This document shows positions 1-5,613 of a DNA stretch of 6,249 nt, in pieces. Source of the stretch: Rubrivivax sp. (GTDB lineage: Bacteria > Pseudomonadota > Gammaproteobacteria > Burkholderiales > Burkholderiaceae_C); the NCBI GenBank assembly GCA_027484885.1, contig JAIXSD010000626.1:1-6249 (forward strand), written 5' to 3'. The notes under the pieces are model-generated. The model was given only the letters and a program-made list of their open reading frames with translations, did no database searches and was not told where the DNA came from. A program made the position numbers and the translations under genes. How positions within the stretch are numbered: the stretch's first letter is position 1; each line of letters begins with the position of its first letter.

Positions 1-257
1 ATCAGTTGCTGGTGCGCGATCAAGACCGCGTCCTGCAGAAAGGCGGATGGGTCTTCCAGCGCCGGCTTGGCATCACGCTGGAACAAAGCGGCCAGGGTCT
101 GCAGCGCCATTTGCGCGGCCACCTCGCCCTCGGGGTGCCCACCCAGACCGTCGGCCAGGGCGAACAAGCCGGCCTCGCGGGTGTAGCAATAGCCCATGCG
201 GTCTTCGTTCTTCTCTCGCCGGCCGCGGCGACTCACCTGGAAGGTGTTGAACCTCAC
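1..257 (-). CDS. PP2C-family serine/threonine protein phosphatase (partial, N-terminal 85 residues)
   Basis: This is the N-terminal part of a metal-dependent PP2C phosphatase; the rest lies beyond the left edge. It would remove phosphate from Ser/Thr residues in the cytoplasm and is the natural antagonist of the kinase just upstream. Translation from a GTG at 257 gives the first PP2C motif (SRRGRREKNEDR, with E18 and D19) and the second (LFALADGLGGHPEGE, with D36 and G37), which supply the acidic ligands of the two-metal centre in the family. The GTG start is chosen because no in-frame ATG precedes the first motif, a GAGGG sequence lies 7 nt upstream, and the start falls 10 bp after the kinase stop. 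That spacing implies co-transcription with the kinase. No signal peptide or membrane segment is seen in the visible part. The family is secure; the substrate is unknown. Confidence 0.9.
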   Translation of the reverse strand, partial: MRFNTFQVSRRGRREKNEDRMGYCYTREAGLFALADGLGGHPEGEVAAQMALQTLAALFQRDAKPALEDPSAFLQDAVLIAHQQL

Positions 258-264
258 GCTGGGG

Positions 265-269
265 CCCTC
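265..269 (-). promoter_or_regulatory. Ribosome binding site of the PP2C gene
   Basis: GAGGG on the minus strand lies 7 nt before the GTG at 257 and overlaps the TGA stop codon of the kinase (270-268). It supports the GTG as the start and suggests translational coupling of phosphatase to kinase. Confidence 0.5.
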
Positions 270-1236
270 ACGCTTTGGCTCCGGTCTTCAGGTTCTCCAG
301 TTGCAGCTTGAGACGCTCGCTGAAGCTGAGCTTGGTGTAGCGGCGCTCGGTTTCGCGCGCCAGCTCTTTTTGCAGCGAGAACACGCTTTGCGGGCGCGAG
401 AGCGGGTCCAGGGACATGCACCACTCGGTCACTTCGATCAGATTGTCGGAATACACATTGCGCAGGCGCGACAGGCTCAGCGCCAGGCGGTCTTTCTCCA
501 GGCGCTGCGGTGCGTCATTGGGCGGATAGCCCTGCATGCAGGCGTAGATGCAAGCGCCGATGGCGTAAATGTCGGTCCATGGACCTAAGGCGCCATCTCG
601 CCGGTACATCTCGGGCGCGGCAAAGCCGGGCGTGTACATGGGGCGGATGAAATTGCCTTCCTTGCTCAGCACTTCGCGCGCGGCGCCAAAATCCAGCAGC
701 ACCGCCTTGTTTTCGTTGGTGATGAAGATGTTGGCCGGCTTGATGTCCAGGTGCAGCATCTTGTGCTGATGCACGATGCGCAGGCCGCGCAGGATCTCGT
801 CAAACAGGCTGCGGATGGTGGACTCGCGGAAGACCTTGTCGCGCTTCATATCGCGCGCCGTGACGATGAAATCCTGCAGGGTGTCGCCCTGCAGATAGTT
901 CATCACCATGTAGACGGTTTCGTTCTCGCGCAGGAAGTTCAGCACCGACACTACGCTGGGGTGCGAGATCTGCGCCAGCGAACGGCCTTCTTCGAAGAAG
1001 CTCTTGAGGCCCAGGCGGTAGAGCGGCTGCTTCTCGGGTTTGACGCGCGGCGTCAACTCGCCGGGCGAGCGTTCAGCCAGGCTGGAGGGCAGATATTCCT
1101 TGAGGGCAACGAGGTGGCGTTCCGGGTCTTCGGCCAGGTACACCACGCCGAATCCGCCTGCTGCCAACCTCTTGATGATCTGGTAGCCCCCAACCACCGT
1201 TCCCGCAGGCAAGGGCGCCGGTTTCGGCTTTGACAT
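268..1236 (-). CDS. Soluble Hanks-type serine/threonine protein kinase
   Basis: A 322-residue protein that is essentially one kinase domain transferring phosphate from ATP to Ser/Thr. Visible subdomains: a glycine-rich loop LAAGGFGVVY (24-33), the ATP-anchoring lysine K46 in VALKEYL, a candidate helix-C glutamate at E82/E83, the catalytic loop HLDIKPAN (162-169) with D164, K166 and N169, the DFG motif 182-184, the activation segment ending in APE (207-209), D222 in WTDIYAIG, and R281 in the last helix. No transmembrane helix or PASTA repeat follows; residues 283-322 are a charged helical tail, so it is probably cytoplasmic. Two departures from consensus are seen: the first loop glycine is Ala, and the HRD arginine is Leu, making it a non-RD kinase. 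It is followed 10 bp later by a PP2C phosphatase and is divergent from yicC. The start at 1236 gives a normal N-terminus; no good Shine-Dalgarno is seen. Target proteins are unknown. Confidence 0.93.
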   Translation of the reverse strand: MSKPKPAPLPAGTVVGGYQIIKRLAAGGFGVVYLAEDPERHLVALKEYLPSSLAERSPGELTPRVKPEKQPLYRLGLKSFFEEGRSLAQISHPSVVSVLNFLRENETVYMVMNYLQGDTLQDFIVTARDMKRDKVFRESTIRSLFDEILRGLRIVHQHKMLHLDIKPANIFITNENKAVLLDFGAAREVLSKEGNFIRPMYTPGFAAPEMYRRDGALGPWTDIYAIGACIYACMQGYPPNDAPQRLEKDRLALSLSRLRNVYSDNLIEVTEWCMSLDPLSRPQSVFSLQKELARETERRYTKLSFSERLKLQLENLKTGAKA

Positions 1237-1239
1237 AAT
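1231..1239 (+). promoter_or_regulatory. Candidate extended -10 promoter of yicC
   Basis: TGA followed by CATAAT fits an extended -10 (TGn plus a hexamer with 5 of 6 matches to TATAAT). Transcription would start near 1246, giving about 20 nt of leader before the yicC ATG at 1267. No -35 match is seen, which extended -10 promoters tolerate. The element lies across the kinase start codon (complement of 1234-1236), so the two genes may compete for polymerase. Inferred from sequence only. Confidence 0.35.
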
Positions 1240-1242
1240 CGA

Positions 1243-1248
1243 GTTTTA
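1243..1248 (-). promoter_or_regulatory. Candidate -10 element of the kinase gene
   Basis: TAAAAC on the minus strand (4 of 6 matches to TATAAT) ends 6 nt before the ATG at 1236, which would place transcription start at or next to the start codon. No convincing -35 is found 16-18 bp further upstream, inside the first codons of yicC. Tentative. Confidence 0.25.
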
Positions 1249-1266
1249 TTCCACACCGAACGCTAG

Positions 1267-2214
1267 ATGCCAGTCTACAGCATGACGGGATATGCCAGCG
1301 TCAGCTCGCAACCCTCCGCACCCAGTGAAAACACCGGGTCCCCCAATGCCACATCCTCGGCAGCTGCCAGCCCCAGCGGCACCAGCGTGACGGTCGAGCT
1401 GCGTTCGGTCAACGGCCGATTTCTGGACCTGGGCTTTCGCATGCCCGAGGATTTGCGAGGCCTGGAGCCCGCCCTGCGCGAGCTGCTGACGGCCAAGCTC
1501 AAGCGCGGCAAGGTCGAGCTGCGCATCAACACCCAGCGCGAGAGCGAGGGCAACTGGCCGCAGCCGCAGTCCGACCAGCTCAACAAGCTGGCCCGCCTGG
1601 AAGGCACGGTCCAAAACTGGCTGCCCAAGGCCCAACCCCTGACCGTGCACGAAGCCCTGATCTGGTGCAAGGGCGGTGGCTCGGCCCCGGAGAAATTGGA
1701 CGAAGCCGCACTCGAAGCCGCCCGCCAATGCGTGACCGGCCTGCTGGAAGCGCGTGAACGCGAGGGCGAAAAGCTGGTCGCCATCCTGATGGAGCGCATC
1801 GAACACCTGCGCACCCTGGCCGATGCCGCCGAGCCCATGCTGCCGGCCATCGTGCAGCGCCAGCAGCAGCGCTTTCTCGAACGCTGGCAAGAGGCACTGG
1901 CCAGCACCGGCGCAGCCCAGACCATCCCCGAGGAAAACCTGCGCGAGCGCGCACTCAACGAAGCGGCCGCCTACGCCATCCGCATCGATGTGGCCGAAGA
2001 ACTGGCCCGCCTGCGCGCCCACCTGGAAGAAATCGCCCGCCTGCTCAAAAAAGGCGGCGAGATCGGCAAGCGCCTGGACTTCCTGATCCAGGAGCTGCAC
2101 CGCGAGGCCAACACCTTGGGCTCCAAGGCCGCTGCCCTGGAGCTGACCAATATCTCGGTGGAGATGAAGGTCGCCGTCGAGCAGCTGCGCGAGCAGGTGC
2201 AAAACATCGAGTAA
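1267..2214 (+). CDS. yicC: YicC-family endoribonuclease
   Basis: A 315-residue member of the YicC/YloC family. Relatives in Escherichia coli and Bacillus subtilis are reported endoribonucleases; in E. coli YicC has been linked to turnover of the small RNA RyhB. Family hallmarks are visible: N-terminal MTGYAS (6-11), VELRSVNGRFLD (43-54), LKRGKVELRI (78-87), then the conserved C-terminal half with RIDVAEELARL (239-249), GKRLDFLIQELHREANTLGSKA (267-288) and the ending REQVQNIE. It is about 28 residues longer than E. coli YicC (287); most of the excess is a Ser/Ala/Pro-rich stretch at about 13-40 between the first two conserved blocks. The ATG at 1267 is preferred over M6 because relatives begin with a few residues before the MTGYA-type motif; there is no clear Shine-Dalgarno. 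It lies 57 bp before gmk on the same strand and is probably co-transcribed with it. Confidence 0.93.
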   Translation: MPVYSMTGYASVSSQPSAPSENTGSPNATSSAAASPSGTSVTVELRSVNGRFLDLGFRMPEDLRGLEPALRELLTAKLKRGKVELRINTQRESEGNWPQPQSDQLNKLARLEGTVQNWLPKAQPLTVHEALIWCKGGGSAPEKLDEAALEAARQCVTGLLEAREREGEKLVAILMERIEHLRTLADAAEPMLPAIVQRQQQRFLERWQEALASTGAAQTIPEENLRERALNEAAAYAIRIDVAEELARLRAHLEEIARLLKKGGEIGKRLDFLIQELHREANTLGSKAAALELTNISVEMKVAVEQLREQVQNIE

Positions 2215-2271
2215 ACCGGCCCTGCCCGTTCACAGCCGCTCTGCCCCACATCACACGACCGCATCCGATCC
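2215..2271 (+). other. Cytosine-rich yicC-gmk spacer
   Basis: This 57-bp gap has 29 C against 10 G on the coding strand and no obvious hairpin or promoter. It contains no purine-rich Shine-Dalgarno before the gmk ATG. C-rich, G-poor, weakly structured RNA is the kind of sequence Rho loads on, but the stretch is short, so this is only a possibility. Confidence 0.3.
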
Positions 2272-2892
2272 ATGGAATACCCCGGCAACCTCTTCGTCGT
2301 CGCCGCCCCCAGCGGCGCCGGCAAATCCAGCCTGGTCAAGGCCTTGCTGGAGCTCGACGCCAAGCTCGACGTCTCCATTTCCCACACCTCGCGCGCCCCG
2401 CGCGGCCAGGAACAGCATGGCCGCGAATACTGGTTCACCAGCGAAGAAGAGTTCCGCGCCATGGCCGCGCGTGGCGATTTCTTCGAGTGGGCCGAGGTGC
2501 ATGGCAACCTCTACGGCACCTCGCGCGCCGCCATCGAGGCGCGCATGGCGCATGGTGACGATGTGGTGCTCGAGATCGATTTCCAAGGCGCGCTGCAGAT
2601 CAAGCAGCTCTTTCCCTACGCCGTGCTGATCTTCATCTTGCCGCCCAGCTGGGAAGAACTGCAGCAGCGCCTGAACCGCCGCGGCGACACCGCGCCCGAG
2701 GTCATTGCCAAGCGCATGGCCAACGCCCGCATCGAGGTGGCACAGGCGCAGAACTTCGATTTCGTGGTCGTGAACGCGGTGTTTGACACGGCCGTTTTCG
2801 ATCTGAAATCCATCGTCCACGCGCAGCGGTTAAAATACGCGGCTCAGCGCCGAAATCGCTCTGCCGTTTTCACAGCGCTCGATCTGCCCTGA
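2272..2892 (+). CDS. gmk: Guanylate kinase
   Basis: A 206-residue cytoplasmic enzyme that converts GMP and ATP to GDP and ADP, an essential step in GTP and dGTP supply. The P-loop APSGAGKSS (12-20, with K18) binds ATP. The GMP-binding part shows [13 protein letters not shown] (35-47), the family's S-x-T-R-x-x-R-x-x-E pattern with one position varied, then [19 protein letters not shown] (70-84) and [15 protein letters not shown] (97-111). The lid region has [16 protein letters not shown] (134-149), and the C-terminal NFDFVVVN is typical. Length is normal. The ATG at 2272 lies five codons before the conserved NLFVV strand and is the only reasonable start, although no Shine-Dalgarno is evident. 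Placement between yicC and rpoZ is a common proteobacterial order. Residues L187-K188-Y189 are encoded by an AT-rich TTA-AAA-TAC stretch that could double as a promoter element for rpoZ. Confidence 0.97.
   Translation: MEYPGNLFVVAAPSGAGKSSLVKALLELDAKLDVSISHTSRAPRGQEQHGREYWFTSEEEFRAMAARGDFFEWAEVHGNLYGTSRAAIEARMAHGDDVVLEIDFQGALQIKQLFPYAVLIFILPPSWEELQQRLNRRGDTAPEVIAKRMANARIEVAQAQNFDFVVVNAVFDTAVFDLKSIVHAQRLKYAAQRRNRSAVFTALDLP
2831..2836 (+). promoter_or_regulatory. Candidate -10 element for rpoZ inside the gmk 3' end
   Basis: TAAAAT (5 of 6 matches to TATAAT) stands out in GC-rich coding sequence and uses the only TTA leucine codon I see in gmk. A start near 2843 would give a leader of about 115 nt before rpoZ. 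No good -35 lies at 16-18 bp; a perfect TTGACA at 2783-2788 is too far upstream to pair with it. Tentative. Confidence 0.3.
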
Positions 2893-2897
2893 AGCCC

Positions 2898-2912
2898 TGG
2901 TGCCCGGCACCA
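2898..2912. repeat. Perfect inverted repeat in the gmk-rpoZ gap
   Basis: TGGTGCC and GGCACCA flank a single C, giving 7-bp arms. As RNA it would form a 6-bp stem with a CCG loop, 5 nt after the gmk stop codon and 46 nt before the rpoZ start. No T-tract follows on the plus strand, so it is not a standard intrinsic terminator. It could be a processing or stabilising hairpin, or a protein-binding site. Confidence 0.5.
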
Positions 2913-2958
2913 CGCCTCAGAAACCGATCCTCCTGAACACCTGAACTGGAATCCACAC

Positions 2959-3162
2959 ATGGCCCGCATCACCGTCGAAGACTGCCTGACCAAGATCCCC
3001 AACCGCTTCCAGCTGGTGCTCGCCGCAACCTACCGCGCCCGCATGCTGAGCCAAGGCCACACCCCCAAGGTCGACAGCAAGAACAAGCCCGGCATCACCG
3101 CCCTGCGTGAAATCGCCGCAGGCGAAGTCGGCATTGAAATGCTGCGCAAGGTGCCGGTCTGA
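2959..3162 (+). CDS. rpoZ: DNA-directed RNA polymerase subunit omega
   Basis: A 67-residue omega subunit, which clamps the beta-prime subunit and aids RNA polymerase assembly. The sequence begins [10 protein letters not shown], continues with [16 protein letters not shown] (15-30) and has the conserved [11 protein letters not shown] (48-58), all as in the family. It lacks the C-terminal tail of E. coli omega (91 residues), as I recall for Burkholderiales homologues. The N-terminal Met-Ala-Arg, which in E. coli contributes to ppGpp binding site 1 at the omega/beta-prime interface, is retained. A weak GGAA lies 8 nt before the ATG. The gene sits 66 bp after gmk and is followed by a strong terminator, so it closes the yicC-gmk-rpoZ series. 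Confidence 0.97.
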   Translation: MARITVEDCLTKIPNRFQLVLAATYRARMLSQGHTPKVDSKNKPGITALREIAAGEVGIEMLRKVPV

Positions 3163-3190
3163 TTCCAGACTTTCGCCGCATCTGATTGCT

Positions 3191-3226
3191 CAAGTGGGCG
3201 CCTTCGGGCGCCCCTTGTCGTTTCTG
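3191..3226 (+). terminator. Rho-independent terminator after rpoZ
   Basis: The stem is CAAG, a bulged T, then GGGCGCC, a TTCG tetraloop closed by C-G, GGCGCCC and CTTG: 11 pairs in all, 7 of them uninterrupted next to the loop (3196-3213). A moderately T-rich TCGTTTCT follows. It begins 28 nt after the rpoZ stop codon. The C(UUCG)G loop is an unusually stable RNA tetraloop. It separates rpoZ transcription from spoT. Confidence 0.88.
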
Positions 3227-3303
3227 ACACCTGCGCGAGCGCTCAAGGATGCCGAATGGCACGGTCTTGTGCGCTGGCGCAGATGGCACGCAAATTCATC
3301 GGT

Positions 3304-3309
3304 TAAATT
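3304..3309 (+). promoter_or_regulatory. Candidate -10 element of spoT, placed for a leaderless transcript
   Basis: TAAATT (within GGTTAAATTCGGG) is followed by exactly 6 nt and then the spoT ATG at 3316. With the usual -10 to start distance, transcription would begin at the A of the ATG. No Shine-Dalgarno is present. No clear -35 is found. The upstream terminator means spoT needs a promoter in this 89-bp stretch or depends on readthrough. Confidence 0.45.
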
Positions 3310-3315
3310 CGGGCC

Positions 3316-5601
3316 ATGGGTTTTCGATCATTTGCTGTCTCCCGCCTGCCTGCCGCCCTGAGCGGCTTGTCGGGCCTGCGCCCCGCCCCCGAGCCAACGG
3401 CTGCCGAGGCGGCGTCGTTTGACGCCCTGGTGCAGCACCTGGGCTACCTACCCAAAGGCGACATCAAACGCATTCGCGAAGCCTACAAATTCGCCGATGA
3501 GGCGCATCTGGGCCAGTTCCGGGCCAGCGGCGAGCCCTACATCACCCACCCGATTGCCGTGGCCGGCATCTGCGCCGAGTGGCGCCTGGACGCCCAGGCC
3601 ATCATGGCCGCCCTGATGCACGACGCCATGGAAGACTGCGGCGTCACCAAGACCGAGCTGATCGAGCGCTTCGAAGCCCCCACGGCCGAGCTGGTCGACG
3701 GCCTGACCAAGCTGGACAAGCTGCAGTTCTCGACCAAGGAAGAGTCCCAGGCCGAGTCCTTCCGCAAGATGCTGCTGGCCATGGCGCGCGATGTGCGCGT
3801 CATCCTGATCAAGCTGGCCGACCGTCTGCACAATATGCGCACCATGGAGGCCATGGCCGCGCCCAAGCGCCGCCGCATCGCGCGCGAGACCCTGGACATC
3901 TACGCGCCCATCGCCCACCGCCTGGGCCTGAACGAGATCTACCGCGAGCTGCAGCACCTGTCCTTCCAGCACATCCATCCCTGGCGACATGCCGCCCTGT
4001 CCAAGGCCATCACCAAGGCCCGCGGCAACCGCCGCGATCTGGTCTCGCGGATCGAGCGCGATGTCGTCAAGGCCTTTGCCGATGGTGCCCACCCGGTGCA
4101 AATCCACGGCCGCGAAAAAGCCATTTACTCCATCTACAAAAAGATGCGTGAGAAGCACCTGAGCTTTGCCCAGGTCAGCGACATCTTCGGCTTCCGTGTC
4201 GTGGTGGACGAGCTGCCGCAGTGCTATTTGTCCCTGGGCGTGCTGCACCAGCTCTACAAGCCGCAGCCGGGCCGTTTCAAGGACTACATCGCCATCCCCA
4301 AGCCGAATGGCTACCAGAGCCTGCACACCACCCTGGTCAGCCCGCTGGGCACGCCGGTGGAGTTCCAGATCCGCACCGAGGCCATGCACATGGTGGCGGA
4401 AAAAGGCGTGGCCGCGCACTGGCTCTACAAAAAGGGCGGCAACCCCAGCGGCACCAGCGCCGAGAGCGCACAGCAGCTGGGCTCACGCTGGCTGCAATCC
4501 CTGATCGACATCCAGGACGAGACCCGCGACGCCAACGAGTTCCTCGAACACGTCAAGATCGACCTCTTCCCCGATGCCGTCTATGTCTTCACGCCCAAGA
4601 GCCGCATCATGGCCCTACCCAAAGGCGCGACGCCGGTGGACTTCGCCTACGCCATCCACTCCGATGTGGGCGACCATTGCGTGGCCGCCCAGATCAACGG
4701 CGAACCCGTGCCCCTGCGGGCCGAGCTGCGCAGCGGCGATGTGGTGGAAATCGTCACCGCCGCCGGCGCCCGCCCCAATCCGGCCTGGCTCAGCTTTGTT
4801 CGCACCGGCCGCGCGCGCTCCAAGATCCGCCACTTCCTCAAGAACCTGGAGCAGGAAGAAAGCCGCGATCTGGGCGAGAAGATGCTGGCCCAGGCCCTGC
4901 GCGCTGAAGGCCTGAGCCTGCCCAGCCTGAACGACGAGGACGATGACGCCGCGCAGCTCTGGCAACAGCTGGCCCGCTGGGCCGGCAACCGCCATGCCGA
5001 CGAGTTGCTGGTCGAGATCGGCCTGGGCCGCAAGATCGCCACCATCGTGGCCAAGAAGCTGGCCCGCATGCTGGCCGAGCAAGGCCAACGGCCCGATGCC
5101 GTCATGCTCAGCATCGGCCGCTTCACGGCGGACGATGGCCCTTCGCAGGGTCAGGTCACGCTGGACGGCAGCGAAGGCGCTTCGGTGCGCCTGGCGGCCT
5201 GCTGCCGCCCCATCCCCGGCGATGAAATCAAGGGTTATCTGGGCCGCGGCGAAGGCCTGCTGGTGCACACGGCCGAATGCCAGGTCGGGCGCAAGCTGTT
5301 CCAGCGCGATGCCGAGCACTGGATCGCCGTCAACTGGGCCGAAGAGCTGACCCGCCCCTTCGAGGCCGCCGTGTCCCTGCTGCTGAAGAACGGCAAGGGC
5401 GTGCTGGCGCAAGTGGCCTCGGCCGTCAGCGCTGCCGAAGCCGACATCACCCACATCATGATGAGCGACGAGATGCAGCAGCGCGAAACCGCTGAGATGA
5501 ACCTCATCCTCTCGGTGCGCGACCGCCTGCACCTGGCCGATGTGCTGCGCACGCTCAAGCGCTCGCCCGCCGTACTGCGGGTCTGGCGCGTCAAACCCTA
5601 A
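3316..5601 (+). CDS. spoT: Bifunctional (p)ppGpp synthetase / guanosine-3',5'-bis(diphosphate) 3'-pyrophosphohydrolase
   Basis: A 761-residue long RelA/SpoT homologue that makes (p)ppGpp from ATP and GDP/GTP and hydrolyses it, setting the stringent response. The hydrolase HD domain keeps its metal and catalytic residues: H78 (ITHP), H102-D103 and E106-D107 (MHDAMED), and D169 (LADRLHN). The synthetase domain has GREKAIYSIYKKM (265-277), DIFGFRVVV (289-297), RFKDYIAIPKPNGYQSLHT (320-338), EFQIRT (349-354) and AEKGVAAHW (361-369). The RFKD motif is the RxKD form of bifunctional enzymes, not the ExDD form of synthetase-only RelA. The regulatory half has a TGS domain (about 414-480, DLFPDAVYVFTP), a helical region, the Cys/His-containing segment (C629, C630, H651, C655) and a C-terminal ACT domain (about 683-761). 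About 30 residues precede the usual SpoT N-terminus; ATG 3316 is the only ATG upstream of the HD domain. Both active sites appear intact. Confidence 0.96.
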   Translation: MGFRSFAVSRLPAALSGLSGLRPAPEPTAAEAASFDALVQHLGYLPKGDIKRIREAYKFADEAHLGQFRASGEPYITHPIAVAGICAEWRLDAQAIMAALMHDAMEDCGVTKTELIERFEAPTAELVDGLTKLDKLQFSTKEESQAESFRKMLLAMARDVRVILIKLADRLHNMRTMEAMAAPKRRRIARETLDIYAPIAHRLGLNEIYRELQHLSFQHIHPWRHAALSKAITKARGNRRDLVSRIERDVVKAFADGAHPVQIHGREKAIYSIYKKMREKHLSFAQVSDIFGFRVVVDELPQCYLSLGVLHQLYKPQPGRFKDYIAIPKPNGYQSLHTTLVSPLGTPVEFQIRTEAMHMVAEKGVAAHWLYKKGGNPSGTSAESAQQLGSRWLQSLIDIQDETRDANEFLEHVKIDLFPDAVYVFTPKSRIMALPKGATPVDFAYAIHSDVGDHCVAAQINGEPVPLRAELRSGDVVEIVTAAGARPNPAWLSFVRTGRARSKIRHFLKNLEQEESRDLGEKMLAQALRAEGLSLPSLNDEDDDAAQLWQQLARWAGNRHADELLVEIGLGRKIATIVAKKLARMLAEQGQRPDAVMLSIGRFTADDGPSQGQVTLDGSEGASVRLAACCRPIPGDEIKGYLGRGEGLLVHTAECQVGRKLFQRDAEHWIAVNWAEELTRPFEAAVSLLLKNGKGVLAQVASAVSAAEADITHIMMSDEMQQRETAEMNLILSVRDRLHLADVLRTLKRSPAVLRVWRVKP

Positions 5602-5613
5602 CCGGGCTTGACG
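5589..5613. repeat. Inverted repeat over the convergent spoT/greB stop codons
   Basis: CGTCAA, A, CCC, loop TAACC, GGG, C, TTGACG: 9 base pairs plus one A/C mismatch and a 5-nt loop. The loop and inner arm hold both stop codons (spoT TAA 5599-5601, greB TAG 5600-5598). The hairpin would form in either transcript. Neither strand has a following T-tract, so this is not a classic terminator; it may mark or protect both mRNA ends. Confidence 0.5.

Noticed and set aside
1230..1235. TTGACA as a -35 box for yicC
   Set aside because: Positions 16-18 bp downstream hold GC-rich sequence with no -10 match; the overlapping extended -10 reading TGA-CATAAT fits better.
1246..2202. Long open frame antisense to yicC
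   Set aside because: It mirrors yicC, its product is a repetitive Gly/Leu/Gln/Ala-rich sequence with no family motif, and such antisense frames are expected in GC-rich coding DNA.
2783..2788. Perfect TTGACA inside gmk
   Set aside because: No -10 lies at 16-18 bp; the nearest is TGAAAT at 15 bp, and the better TAAAAT at 2831 is far too distant. It encodes ordinary Phe-Asp-Thr residues of gmk.
3257..3272. Possible sigma-54 promoter (TGGCACG followed by TTGTGC) upstream of spoT
   Set aside because: The -12 half is one base out of register and lacks the required GC; the second TGGCACG at 3284 also lacks GC at the correct distance.
3448..4419. Long open frame antisense to the first half of spoT
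   Set aside because: The sense strand encodes unmistakable HD and synthetase motifs; the antisense product is His/Gly/Leu/Gln-rich with no recognisable domain.
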